In this document: positions 26,124 to 35,123 of the stretch, one piece after another | How the letters are laid out: each line of letters starts with the position of its first letter | Position numbering within the stretch: the first letter of the stretch is position 1 | Origin: Campylobacteraceae bacterium | Lineage (GTDB): Bacteria > Campylobacterota > Campylobacteria > Campylobacterales > Sulfurovaceae | NCBI GenBank assembly: GCA_027081355.1 | Contig: JALWKP010000100.1 | Location: forward strand, 46,668 to 110,667 | Length of the DNA: 64,000 nt | Direction of reading: 5' to 3' | The notes under the pieces: generated by a model | Seen by the model: the letters and a program-made list of their open reading frames with translations, nothing else | What the model was told of the DNA's origin: nothing | Databases searched by the model: none | Program-made: the position numbers and the translations under genes

Positions 26124-26663
26124 TTATTTAACCTCTCTCGCAATCTGCAAAACCACTCTATTATACAGTTCACCCAAGTTTTTCATAATATCTTGCGGAT
26201 TTTGTGAAGACGGGGTTTGGAGGTTGAAGTTTTTTGCGCTTACTGTTGTTCCGTTGGCCAGTTTTATAAAATAGCTTCCGCTTAAGTGAACCTGTGAATC
26301 GGAGTATATAAAATCATCCAGCACAATTTTAACAATATACCCTTTTTTGCTTTTTACATCCCACGGGTATAAAAACACATTTGGATTGTTCAAAGCCTGT
26401 TTTAGTGTTGTTATTGTCTGCTGTGTAAAAAGTTTATCAGGCGCATCGGCAAAATTTGCATTTAAAGATTTAACTTCAAGCCCTTTTTTTACTAATATTT
26501 TATCGTCATTTAAGTAATCTGGCACCTTGACTTTTATAACCCCGATTTGTGTTTTTATACTTTTTACCGCTCCAAAATCAGCTTTTGGCAACAGATATTC
26601 GCTCTGTTTGCTGCTGCATCCGATAAAAAACATACTTATTAAAACTGCAATTATATATTTCAT
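26124..26663 (-). CDS. pqiC: PqiC-like outer-membrane lipoprotein
   Basis: A 179-residue lipoprotein with lipobox FIGCSS (Cys at residue 16) and the PqiC/DUF330-type core (IGVIKVKVPDYLND, TTLKQALNNPNV). PqiC is thought to link the PqiB tube to the outer membrane. It starts 3 bp after pqiB and closes the pqiA-pqiA'-pqiB-pqiC set on the minus strand. Confidence 0.82.
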   Translation of the reverse strand: MKYIIAVLISMFFIGCSSKQSEYLLPKADFGAVKSIKTQIGVIKVKVPDYLNDDKILVKKGLEVKSLNANFADAPDKLFTQQTITTLKQALNNPNVFLYPWDVKSKKGYIVKIVLDDFIYSDSQVHLSGSYFIKLANGTTVSAKNFNLQTPSSQNPQDIMKNLGELYNRVVLQIAREVK

Positions 26664-26666
26664 TTT

Positions 26667-28268
26667 CTATTCTCCAAAAATCAATGCATTGGGTTTTTTA
26701 TTTAATTTATGCAAGAGTTTATTTGTCTGTTCGCTTGTATCGTGCAACTCTTTTAAAGTGGACTCTACCTTATCGGCAAATAGTGAATTGCTTCCGTAGC
26801 CTCTTAAAACTTTTCGTGTTTCTATTATGGTTTTATTTAGGTTTTTAAGTGTGCCGTTTAGGTTTTTACTTAAATTTCTAAACTCTTTGGTTTTTATTAC
26901 TTTATTTATATTTTCCATTACTTTTTTGGAAGTTTTAATTAAATTTTTAGATGTTTTTAAAACATCGTTTAAATTATTTATACTGCTTTGTAAATTAAGA
27001 GAATTCAATTTTTCCATAACCTTTGAAAGTTCTGCCATTATACCGCTTGCTTTATACTCTTGGGTTGGAACAATAAAAGCATTTAATTTTTTATCTTTTA
27101 TAAAAGTAACTTTTGTCTTATTGTTTTCTTCTAAAATTATAACCGATTTATTAAATAAAGGATTAGTCTTTGTAAGTTTAGCAATAATACCGCTGCTTGC
27201 TAAATCTTTAAAGTTTTTAAAACCGTCTTTGCCGTTTGTGCTAAAGTTTGAGGTGTCTATAAGCCCTAGGCACTCCGCTTCAAAGCCCTTAAATACTGTA
27301 TTGTAATATATTTTAAGTTTATCTATTTTGCCGATATTAAACCCTTTGTATTTAATAGGCATCCCCTCTTCTAAAGAAGAAACATTACCTTTAAATTTAA
27401 ATGCAAAACGCTCAAAATGCGGTTTCCCTGTGCCTACTCTTCTCTGTTTTGCATCAGCCCGGCTTTTATAAAGATTAAAAATTTTATTATATCCGTTATC
27501 GTATTTCTTGCTAAAATCTGTATCTAACTCAATGCCTCCAAGCAATAAAATAGGCAGAGGCGCCATATTTACTTCCAATTTATTATCGTTTAGTTTTAAA
27601 TCGAGCAAACTTTGCACCCAAAATCTAGTGCTGCTATTTACCATATTTCCATATTCTTTATAAATTCTGGCTATTATAATTAGCTTTTTATTTATTGTAT
27701 TTAATGTAACTTTATCTATTTCTCCAATTTGAATACCTTTATAAAAAACAGGAGTAGTTTTTTTTACTTTTACCGGGAAATCGCACTGTATAACATAATA
27801 ATGGCCGCTATTAATATCCACATACTGACCATTTAGCCCCTTGAAATTATATATGCTTTCTTTACCTTTTTTAGCATACATATTTATATATGAGCCGTTT
27901 AATAAAGTATCTAAACCCTTTACGCCCGAATAATCAACTTCGGGTTTAACTATCCAAAATTTAGTAGTTTCATTTAAAAAAGGCTCTGCATCTTTATTGA
28001 TTCTTGCATAAACTATAACCCCTTTTCCATTGTTGTTAATTTCAATTTTATTTATTTTTCCAACAGGAACATCACGGAATTTAATTACACTCTGTCCTGC
28101 AACCAAGCCTCCGCTGTTTTCAAATTTAATTGTAATTTCAGGTCCTAATTTGCTAAAATGCTCATAAATTAACCAGCCTCCAATTGCAAATGCAATAAAC
28201 GGGACAATCCAGATAGAGGTAAAAAACTTAAAGGTTCTATCTGATACAACAGGTTCTTTAATCTCCAC
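26667..28268 (-). CDS. pqiB: PqiB-type MCE protein
   Basis: A 533-residue inner-membrane-anchored protein that likely forms a hydrophobic periplasmic tube for lipid traffic. One N-terminal membrane helix (~15-38) is followed by three MCE domains, recognisable from GQSVIKFRDVPVGKI, PVFYKGIQIGEI and MPIKYKGFNIGKI. A long C-terminal coiled coil (~420-520) follows. Three MCE domains and the PqiA neighbours separate it from MlaD. Overlaps the upstream pqiA-like gene by 11 bp. Confidence 0.9.
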   Translation of the reverse strand: MEIKEPVVSDRTFKFFTSIWIVPFIAFAIGGWLIYEHFSKLGPEITIKFENSGGLVAGQSVIKFRDVPVGKINKIEINNNGKGVIVYARINKDAEPFLNETTKFWIVKPEVDYSGVKGLDTLLNGSYINMYAKKGKESIYNFKGLNGQYVDINSGHYYVIQCDFPVKVKKTTPVFYKGIQIGEIDKVTLNTINKKLIIIARIYKEYGNMVNSSTRFWVQSLLDLKLNDNKLEVNMAPLPILLLGGIELDTDFSKKYDNGYNKIFNLYKSRADAKQRRVGTGKPHFERFAFKFKGNVSSLEEGMPIKYKGFNIGKIDKLKIYYNTVFKGFEAECLGLIDTSNFSTNGKDGFKNFKDLASSGIIAKLTKTNPLFNKSVIILEENNKTKVTFIKDKKLNAFIVPTQEYKASGIMAELSKVMEKLNSLNLQSSINNLNDVLKTSKNLIKTSKKVMENINKVIKTKEFRNLSKNLNGTLKNLNKTIIETRKVLRGYGSNSLFADKVESTLKELHDTSEQTNKLLHKLNKKPNALIFGE

Positions 28269-28854
28269 TTGAATCCTCTTTCATTAATCTTATATCTATC
28301 GCCATTGCCGAAAGCATTGTAAAAAATACCATCAAAACAAAGGCGGTTGCGCCGATGCCGGCAGTTATTTTAACCGTGCCAAAATGCACTACTGTTGCTA
28401 AAATAGAAACTACAAAAACATCTATCATCGACCATGGACCGATAACTTCGGTTATGTGATAGAGTTTCGCCTGGTCTATTCTTTTGCTCCCTTTTTGGGG
28501 TTTTTTGTAATTTGTTAAAATATATAATATCAAAAAAAACTTCAGTAAAGGCACAAAAACAGAAGCTAAAAAAATAATAACCGCAATTGGATACGACCCT
28601 TCATCCCAAAGAGCAATAACTCCGCCAATAATTGTGTTTTGAGAAATTGAGCCGAATTTATCAAATACTAAAATAGGATAAGTGTTGGCAATTACATAAA
28701 AAACCATTGCAGTTATCAGCATAGCCCAGGCTGTATGCAGATTTATCTCTTTTCTTCCGCTTATTCTGTTTCGGCAGTTTCGGCAATAGACTACTCCGTC
28801 TGTATTTTCATTGACACTTTCGCAATATGGACATCTAATATATTTATCTCTCAT
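28258..28854 (-). CDS. PqiA-like protein, second half-size gene
   Basis: A 198-residue membrane protein with an N-terminal zinc-ribbon-like motif (CPYCESVNENTDGVVYCRNC) and four hydrophobic segments, equal to one half of a canonical PqiA. The ATG at 28854 (MRDKYIRC) is chosen because the earlier start would lie deep inside the preceding gene. The overlap of the chosen frame is 11 bp. It is probably an inner-membrane partner of PqiB. Confidence 0.82.
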   Translation of the reverse strand: MRDKYIRCPYCESVNENTDGVVYCRNCRNRISGRKEINLHTAWAMLITAMVFYVIANTYPILVFDKFGSISQNTIIGGVIALWDEGSYPIAVIIFLASVFVPLLKFFLILYILTNYKKPQKGSKRIDQAKLYHITEVIGPWSMIDVFVVSILATVVHFGTVKITAGIGATAFVLMVFFTMLSAMAIDIRLMKEDSSGD

Positions 28855-29467
28855 AATATACCCTGCTAAAATATGTCCAAAGCTCAACCGGCTTTATAGA
28901 TTTTAAAAAGAGCAAATCCACCATAACAAAAAGCGCTAAAGCGATTGCCGAAACACCGTAATTTATCTGCGCATATCCAAAAAGCTTAACTAAAGCCACA
29001 AGAATGCTGACTGCAAAAATATCAACCATAGCCCAGCTTCTGCTTACCATTAAAAAAGAAATAATATGTTTTGCTAAAGATTTAGAGAGTTTAAAATAAG
29101 TTAAAAACCAAAGCGCCAGATAAGAAAATATTACGCTAAGAGGCGCAATAACAACCACAACTAAAACAATAGAACCTACAACATAAAACTCTTCGCTAAA
29201 AAGCGTAGAAATCATAGAAGGGATAGTCAGCTGACTATGGTTTGATTTTACGTAAACATCAATAATAGGGAATAAATTTGCAACAATAAATAGAATTAAA
29301 GAGGTAATCGAATACGAAACCGCCTTTGCAAACGCCCCCTCTACATCCGAATAGAGTTTATGCCCGCAAACAGCACACCGCGCCACTTTTTTTGCGGGTA
29401 AATCTATTTTTCTATGCAAAGTCCTGCATTTTTTGCAAATTATCAAATTGTCTAAATCTTCAGCCAA
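28844..29467 (-). CDS. PqiA-like protein, first half-size gene
   Basis: A 207-residue membrane protein with an N-terminal Cys cluster (CKKCRTLH, CAVCGHKL) and four hydrophobic segments, homologous to its downstream neighbour. The start is TTG at 29467 with AAGGA 6 nt upstream. First gene of the pqi operon. Canonical PqiA carries both such halves in one chain; here they are separate, overlapping genes. Confidence 0.82.
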   Translation of the reverse strand: MAEDLDNLIICKKCRTLHRKIDLPAKKVARCAVCGHKLYSDVEGAFAKAVSYSITSLILFIVANLFPIIDVYVKSNHSQLTIPSMISTLFSEEFYVVGSIVLVVVVIAPLSVIFSYLALWFLTYFKLSKSLAKHIISFLMVSRSWAMVDIFAVSILVALVKLFGYAQINYGVSAIALALFVMVDLLFLKSIKPVELWTYFSRVYYER

Positions 29468-29487
29468 GTTTTTCCTTTTGTGTGGAA

Positions 29488-29666
29488 GCTAAGAGCTCAG
29501 GGCTCAGAGCTAATAATGTGCGGCTGCGCCGCGTTTGAAAAAAGCTGAGAGCCAAGAGCTCAGAGCTTAGAGCTAACAAGGTGGCTTCGCTTTTTTAAGC
29601 GGCAAAGCCGCAAATATTAAACGCGGCGCAGCCGCACCACTAGCTCTAAGCTCTTAGCTCTCGGCT
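29488..29666. repeat. intergenic heptamer/GC-hairpin element, copy C (largest)
   Basis: Contains left-hand GCTCAGA-type heptamers, GCGGCTGCGCCGC, a second heptamer block at about 29549-29575, then GTGGCTTCGC, a T-run, GCGGCAAAGCCGC, CAAATATTAAACGC, GGCGCAGCCGC and inverted heptamers. The order from GTGGCTTCGC on matches copies at 6074 and 63461. It separates the pqi operon from truD copy 2. Confidence 0.85.
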
Positions 29667-30737
29667 CTAAACCGTTCCTTTCAAATAATCAGCCAAAACA
29701 GTCGCATACGACCCTTTGGGCAGATAAAAACTCAATTCATAGTGCGCATTTTGCGGTATATATTTTTTAGTATTAACTTCCGGAAAAATCCACGCATATC
29801 TTCTTGAACCGCTCTCTTTTATATCGGTATTATACCTTTTTTCTATCTCTAATGCCAAATCTTGTGCAAGTTTTGCCCTTTTTCCGGCAATCAGCCCGGT
29901 TGGGGATATATCTTTTTGCAAAAAGCGCTCGCTTGCTGTCTCTAACTCTTCGTAAAAAATTTTGCCAAACGGGTAGTGCATATAAAGGTCGCCGGGCAGC
30001 AGTTTGAAAATGTTTTTTTGCCCTTTAACCCCTTTTAGCGAATCTTTAGGCAGGTTTAAAATCTGCTCCACTTCTGCTTCTTTAAATTCGCTTAAAAGAT
30101 TAGAGAGCTTAACCCTCTCTGCCAGCCAGCTGTTAAAGAGGTAACTCTGATAAGCGCTTATTAAAAAACGGCTAATTTTTTTATCGCGCAGTTTTAGCTT
30201 CCCTTCAATAATCGCTTTGCCTTCAAGATAGTTTTCGCCGCTGCTTCCAAAGCGCTGCATGCCAAAATAGTTTGGCATTCCGTTTTGCTCTATCTGGTTT
30301 AGGACGCTCTCAATTTTCTCTTTTTGCGTGCCAAGCACCTTTTTAAAGCGCATCCAGAACCGGTTGCCCTTAAGGTGCCCTACCCTGATTTTGCTGCTGT
30401 TGTAAAAACTCTCCAAAATTTTTATAGATTTATGCTCAAATTTAGCCAGCCTCTCTTCGTATTTGCGCGGCAGCGAAATATACTGCACGGTAACTGCATT
30501 TTTATCTTTTAGCCCCGCGTAACCAAACTCCCTTTTGCCAATGCCTAGATAATTGCTTAAAATATCAAGCATCTCCCAGGTTGTCAAATTCTTTTTGCGC
30601 ACTTTCAAAACCAAATGCTCCCCGCTGCCGCTAAATTCATAAAGAGGAACCTCTTCTACGCTAAAATCGCGCGGGCTTGGTTTAAAAAGAAAATCGTTAC
30701 TGTGATTTAACGGCCAAATATACTTAAATTCGCTCAA
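29667..30737 (-). CDS. truD: tRNA pseudouridine synthase D, copy 2
   Basis: 356 residues with catalytic Asp78 in YAGLKDKNAV and the family blocks YFGMQRFG, SAYQSYLFNSWLAE, SPTGLIAG and LPKGSYATVLADYL. It begins at TTG 30737, inside the last codons of trmA (14-bp overlap), with GGGG upstream. Clearly diverged from the copy at 16433, so not a recent duplication. Its coupling to another tRNA-uridine modifying gene makes it the better candidate for the housekeeping tRNA-Glu enzyme. Confidence 0.92.
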   Translation of the reverse strand: MSEFKYIWPLNHSNDFLFKPSPRDFSVEEVPLYEFSGSGEHLVLKVRKKNLTTWEMLDILSNYLGIGKREFGYAGLKDKNAVTVQYISLPRKYEERLAKFEHKSIKILESFYNSSKIRVGHLKGNRFWMRFKKVLGTQKEKIESVLNQIEQNGMPNYFGMQRFGSSGENYLEGKAIIEGKLKLRDKKISRFLISAYQSYLFNSWLAERVKLSNLLSEFKEAEVEQILNLPKDSLKGVKGQKNIFKLLPGDLYMHYPFGKIFYEELETASERFLQKDISPTGLIAGKRAKLAQDLALEIEKRYNTDIKESGSRRYAWIFPEVNTKKYIPQNAHYELSFYLPKGSYATVLADYLKGTV

Positions 30738-31833
30738 GATAAACCCCGCTTTCTATATGGTGTGTGTAAGGAAACTGGTCAAACAGCGCCGCTTTGCTTA
30801 CCTTGTGGGTTTTAGTTAAAATCTCCAAATCGCGCGCTAGGGTTTTTGGATTGCAAGAGATATATATGATACTGTCGAACTTTTTGGCTAAATTTCTGCT
30901 TGCCTCATCCAGCCCGGCACGCGGCGGATCAACTAAAATGGTGCTAAAATTGTAGCTGTCTAAATTAATGCCCTCCAATCTTCTAAATTCTCTCTCTTTT
31001 GCTATTGCCTGGGCTGTCTCTTTGGCGTTAAGGCGGATAAATTCAATATTTTCAACCCTGTTTAATGTGCAATTTTCTTTTGCCGCTTTAATGGAGTTTT
31101 TGCTGATTTCGGTAGCCAAAACTTTGCCAAAATATCCGCTTAAAGGTATTGTAAAATTGCCAAGCCCGCAGTAAGCCTCTAACAAATCGCCGCCGTTTCC
31201 TTTTGCTCTCTCTATCGCCCAGCTTATCATTTTTTCATTTACAAACGGGTTTGGCTGGGTAAATCCCCCTTCGTAATATCGATATTTAAACCTTTTATTA
31301 CCAATTTGCAAAACTTCGGTTACATACTCTTGCGAAAGAATAAGTTTTTGCTTGCGGCTTCTGCCTATAATAAAAATTTCAAAGCGCTCTTGCAGCTCTT
31401 TTGCTTCTGCCTGCCACTGTTCATCCAATTTTCTGTGGTAAATCATAGTAACCAGCAATTCCCCGCTTTTTGTGCCCAGAAACTCAATGCTAAAAAGCTT
31501 CTCTTTCAAAATATTTGAGCTGTTGATTGCATCTAAAAGCGGATACTGCACATTAGAGATTGCCTCTATAACCTTTGGGCACTCGTTTAAAAGCTCAACA
31601 CCGTTTTTTTCTATATTTGTCATTGCATAATGGCATCTGCTGCCCTCATGCCAGATTTTAAACTCCGCCCTTGCACGGTGAGCCGATTTTGGCGAATCAA
31701 AAACCTCCAAAGCACCGCTGTAAAAGGGTTTAAGCAGATTTGCAAGCTCTTCTTCTTTAATTTTGAGCGCATTCTTGTAAGGTTTTTCATAAAATGAGCA
31801 CGAACCGCACTTTCCAAAATGAATACATTTCAC
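30724..31833 (-). CDS. trmA: tRNA (uracil-5-)-methyltransferase
   Basis: Methylates U54 to ribothymidine in the T-loop. 369 residues; the SAM site is LLEAYCGLGNFTIPLS. The catalytic Cys is in IYISCNPKTLARD and the C-terminal Glu in HHIESGVYLERI. QPNPFVNEKM also matches the family. An N-terminal CxxxxxCxxC cluster (CIHFGKCGSC) could bind a metal. The start is GTG, with AAGG 9 nt upstream. Close paralogues such as RlmD/TrmFO are less likely on length. Confidence 0.88.
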   Translation of the reverse strand: MKCIHFGKCGSCSFYEKPYKNALKIKEEELANLLKPFYSGALEVFDSPKSAHRARAEFKIWHEGSRCHYAMTNIEKNGVELLNECPKVIEAISNVQYPLLDAINSSNILKEKLFSIEFLGTKSGELLVTMIYHRKLDEQWQAEAKELQERFEIFIIGRSRKQKLILSQEYVTEVLQIGNKRFKYRYYEGGFTQPNPFVNEKMISWAIERAKGNGGDLLEAYCGLGNFTIPLSGYFGKVLATEISKNSIKAAKENCTLNRVENIEFIRLNAKETAQAIAKEREFRRLEGINLDSYNFSTILVDPPRAGLDEASRNLAKKFDSIIYISCNPKTLARDLEILTKTHKVSKAALFDQFPYTHHIESGVYLERI

Positions 31834-31853
31834 AATAATTTACCTTCTTTAGA

Positions 31854-31859
31854 TATAAT
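31854..31859 (+). promoter_or_regulatory. -10 hexamer for the glmU operon
   Basis: TATAAT 31 bp before the glmU ATG, in the short gap with divergent trmA. Confidence 0.55.
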
Positions 31860-31889
31860 ACTGACAGTATTTTACCTAAAGGAATATTA

Positions 31890-33182
31890 ATGTCTCTATC
31901 TATTGTAGTTTTAGCCGCAGGAAAAGGCACTAGAATGAAGTCTAATACCCCAAAAGTGCTGCATAAAATTTCGGGCAAACCGATGCTGTTTCATATTTTA
32001 GACCAGGCAGGCAGGTTAAGCAGCGATATTACGGTAATTTTAAGCCATAAATTCGATATGGTAAAAGAGGCAATAGAGAGCAGGTATCAGAATATAAAAA
32101 TCCATAAGCAAGATATCGCAAACTTCCCCGGAACCGGCGGAGCGCTAAAAGGTTTAGAGTTTAACTCCAGCAGGGTTCTTATTTTAAACGGCGATATGCC
32201 GCTAATTACTGCGCAATCGTTAGAGAAGCTTGCAAATTCAACTGCGCCTATTGCAATGACTATTTTAAAACTTGCCAATCCAAGCGGTTATGGCAGGGTT
32301 GTTATAGAAAACGGTTTTGCAAAAGAGATAGTAGAAGAGAAAGACTGCACCCAAGAGCAAAAAAAGATTAACACCGTAAATGCGGGCGTTTATTGCGTTG
32401 ATGCCGCCTTGTTAAACGAATTTATTCCAAAAATCGATAACAACAACGCCCAAGAAGAGTATTACCTTACCGATATAATAAAAATGGCAGTAGATAAGGG
32501 GCTTAATATCGAACCGATAGAGGTTAGCGAAGAAGAATTTATGGGGGTAAATTCAAAGCTCGATTTAGCAAATGCCGAAGAAATTATGCAAAAAAGAATA
32601 AAAGAGCAGCTAATGCTAGACGGTGTAATTATGCGCGCGCCCCACACTATATATATAGATAGCGAAGCGGTGTTTAAAGGCGAGTGTATTTTAGAAAACG
32701 GCGTAACAATAGAGGGTGCGTGCCGCTTTGAAAATGCGCACATAAAAGCCCACAGCGTGGTGGAAGATTCAACCGTAATAAACAGCGATATAGGACCTTT
32801 GGCGCACATCCGCCCAAAATCGCACATAGAAGATACCCATATAGGAAACTTTGTAGAGGTTAAAAAATCGATCCTAAAAGGGGTTAAAGCCGGACACTTA
32901 AGCTACCTGGGAGACAGTGAAATAGATGAAGGCACAAATATAGGTGCGGGGGTAATTACCTGCAATTACGACGGCAAAGCAAAATATCAGACCAAAATCG
33001 GCAAAAATGTATTTATAGGGAGCGACAGCCAGCTTGTAGCGCCCGTAACTTTAGAAGACAACACAATGGTAGCGGCAGGCACAACCGTTACAGACGATGT
33101 GCCTAGCGACGCTTTGGCAATTTCGCGCGTTAAGCAAAAAATTGTCCGCTCATTCTTTAGTAAATTTTTCAAAAAGAGTTAA
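31890..33182 (+). CDS. glmU: bifunctional GlcNAc-1-P uridylyltransferase/GlcN-1-P acetyltransferase
   Basis: Makes UDP-GlcNAc for peptidoglycan and lipid A. The N-terminal pyrophosphorylase signature is LAAGKGTRMKSNTPKVLHKI. The C-terminal half is a left-handed beta helix with hexapeptide repeats, including GAGVITCNYDGKAKY. 430 residues. AAGGA upstream. First gene of a five-gene plus-strand run (glmU, coaBC, uppS, pilD, lptF/G). Confidence 0.97.
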   Translation: MSLSIVVLAAGKGTRMKSNTPKVLHKISGKPMLFHILDQAGRLSSDITVILSHKFDMVKEAIESRYQNIKIHKQDIANFPGTGGALKGLEFNSSRVLILNGDMPLITAQSLEKLANSTAPIAMTILKLANPSGYGRVVIENGFAKEIVEEKDCTQEQKKINTVNAGVYCVDAALLNEFIPKIDNNNAQEEYYLTDIIKMAVDKGLNIEPIEVSEEEFMGVNSKLDLANAEEIMQKRIKEQLMLDGVIMRAPHTIYIDSEAVFKGECILENGVTIEGACRFENAHIKAHSVVEDSTVINSDIGPLAHIRPKSHIEDTHIGNFVEVKKSILKGVKAGHLSYLGDSEIDEGTNIGAGVITCNYDGKAKYQTKIGKNVFIGSDSQLVAPVTLEDNTMVAAGTTVTDDVPSDALAISRVKQKIVRSFFSKFFKKS

Positions 33183-33184
33183 AA

Positions 33185-34453
33185 ATGCTGGCAGATTTAA
33201 GCGGTAAAAAAATATTAGTCGGAGTTACCGGCTCTATTGCAATATATAAAGCGTGCGAATTAGTTCGACTTTTTGTAAAAAGCGGCGCAAGAGTGCAAGT
33301 GGTTATGAGCCCTTCGGCGCAAAAATTCATAACCCCTCTGACTTTTGAAGCGATTACAAGAGAAAAGGTTTTATGCGAAGGGAGCGAAGAGTGGCACAGC
33401 AGCTTAAACCATATCGATGTGCCCCAAAACGCCGATGCATTTGTAATTGCGCCCGCAACTGCAAACACAATAAACAAACTCTCTAAAGGGATAGCCGACA
33501 ATATCCTCTTAAGCTGCGCTTTGGCTTACGATAAAAATTTAATTATAGCACCTGCTGCAAACACCCAAATGTTAAACAGCCACTACACCCAAGGCTCACT
33601 GAAAATGCTTGCAGTAAACGATGTTGCAATAGTTCAGCCCCAAGAGAAACTGCTTGCGTGCGGCGTAGAGGGCAGCGGCGCGCTTGCCGAACCGCTAGAG
33701 ATTTACTACGCAACAGTTAAAGAGATTTACAAAGATAGCTTTTGGGAAGACAGAAAAGTTGTAGTAAGCGGCGGCGGAACGATAGAGCCGATTGATGAGG
33801 TTAGATTTATCAGCAATTACTCAAGCGGCAAAATGGCAAACGCCCTAGCTTTGGCTCTCTATTTTAAAGGCGCCGATGTCTGCCTGGTTACTACAAAACC
33901 TGACAGTTCGCTGCCAAGCGCTGTTTACACGCTAGAGGTTCAAAGCGCAGCAGAGATGCAAGAGTATTTAGCCGACTGCATCCGCGTTGCAAAAAAAGGC
34001 AAAGTAAAAAAAGCGAGCTTAAACAATCCGCAGGCTGTAAGCGTGGTAAATAAAAAGCCGTATCTGTTTATGGTTGCAGCGGTTGCCGACTATACGCCAA
34101 AATACCCGCAAGAGGGCAAACTTAAAAAAGATATGCTAGGCAGCGAGTGGGCGCTGGAGTTAAAGCAGACAGAGGATATTTTAAAATCTTTAAATAAAGA
34201 GGGCATTATAACAATTGGGTTTAAAGCCGAAAAAGATGAAAAAACGGCGCTGGAAAATGCGAAAAAAGCGCTAGAGAGTAAAGGAATCGATGCAATAGCG
34301 CTAAATATTTTGGGCAAAGAGAACAATTTTGGCAGCGACAAAAACGAAATAATTTTTATAACCTCAAATAGCGAGCAAAAATTGGAGTTAAACAGTAAAA
34401 TAAATATAGCTTTAAGCTTAACAAATTTGGCAAAAGAGTTAGATAGTGAATGA
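33185..34453 (+). CDS. coaBC: phosphopantothenoylcysteine decarboxylase/synthase
   Basis: Two consecutive steps of coenzyme A synthesis. The N-terminal flavoprotein decarboxylase has GVTGSIAIYKACELVR and the active-site segment ACGVEGSGALAEP. The PxMNxxM motif appears as PAANTQM, retaining the key Asn but not the first Met. The C-terminal synthase has SGGGTIEPIDEVRFISNYSS. 422 residues. It starts 2 bp after glmU. Confidence 0.95.
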   Translation: MLADLSGKKILVGVTGSIAIYKACELVRLFVKSGARVQVVMSPSAQKFITPLTFEAITREKVLCEGSEEWHSSLNHIDVPQNADAFVIAPATANTINKLSKGIADNILLSCALAYDKNLIIAPAANTQMLNSHYTQGSLKMLAVNDVAIVQPQEKLLACGVEGSGALAEPLEIYYATVKEIYKDSFWEDRKVVVSGGGTIEPIDEVRFISNYSSGKMANALALALYFKGADVCLVTTKPDSSLPSAVYTLEVQSAAEMQEYLADCIRVAKKGKVKKASLNNPQAVSVVNKKPYLFMVAAVADYTPKYPQEGKLKKDMLGSEWALELKQTEDILKSLNKEGIITIGFKAEKDEKTALENAKKALESKGIDAIALNILGKENNFGSDKNEIIFITSNSEQKLELNSKINIALSLTNLAKELDSE

Positions 34454-35123
34454 GTTAAAACATTTAGCCATAATTATGGATGGCAACGGCAGATGGGCTA
34501 AACAGCGCGGTTTAAACAGAACCAAAGGGCATGAGCGCGGCGCAGAGGTTGTTCGCGAAATTACAACTTACTGCTCAAACCACCCAGAAATTGAAACTTT
34601 AACGCTTTATGCATTCAGCACCGAAAATTGGAAGCGCCCAAAAATGGAAGTGGAATTTTTAATGAAGCTTTTAGGGCGCTATTTAAAAAATGAACTGCAA
34701 ACCTATATGAAAAACGAAGTGCGCTTTGAGACAATCGGCGATTTAGAACCCTTTAGCAAAAGTTTAAAAAATATTATTGCCCAAACGAAAGAGAAAACCA
34801 AAAACAACAAAAAATTAATCCAAATATTGGCGCTAAATTACGGTTCGCAAAATGAGATTGTGCGAGCAGTAAAAAGGCTTTTGGACAGCAATCAAGAAAT
34901 TACCGAAGAGAATTTAGGCAAAGCGCTAGACACCCCATACAGTGATGTTGATTTATTAATCCGAACAAGCGGGGAACAGCGGCTTTCAAATTTTCTACTC
35001 TGGCAGGCTGCTTATGCCGAATTTTATTTTACAAAAACACTATGGCCTGATTTTACGGTTAAAGAGTTAAATGGTATAATTGAAAACTTTAAAAACCGGG
35101 AGAGAAAATTTGGAGGCATATAA
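34446..35123 (+). CDS. uppS: undecaprenyl diphosphate synthase
   Basis: Cis-prenyltransferase making the C55 lipid carrier for wall and O-chain synthesis. Has MDGNGRWAKQRG with catalytic Asp, ALNYGSQNEIV, RTSGEQRLSNF and LWPDFT. 225 residues. The start codon is GTG, 8 bp inside coaBC. The 3' end overlaps the prepilin peptidase gene by 14 bp. Confidence 0.95.
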   Translation: MNELKHLAIIMDGNGRWAKQRGLNRTKGHERGAEVVREITTYCSNHPEIETLTLYAFSTENWKRPKMEVEFLMKLLGRYLKNELQTYMKNEVRFETIGDLEPFSKSLKNIIAQTKEKTKNNKKLIQILALNYGSQNEIVRAVKRLLDSNQEITEENLGKALDTPYSDVDLLIRTSGEQRLSNFLLWQAAYAEFYFTKTLWPDFTVKELNGIIENFKNRERKFGGI

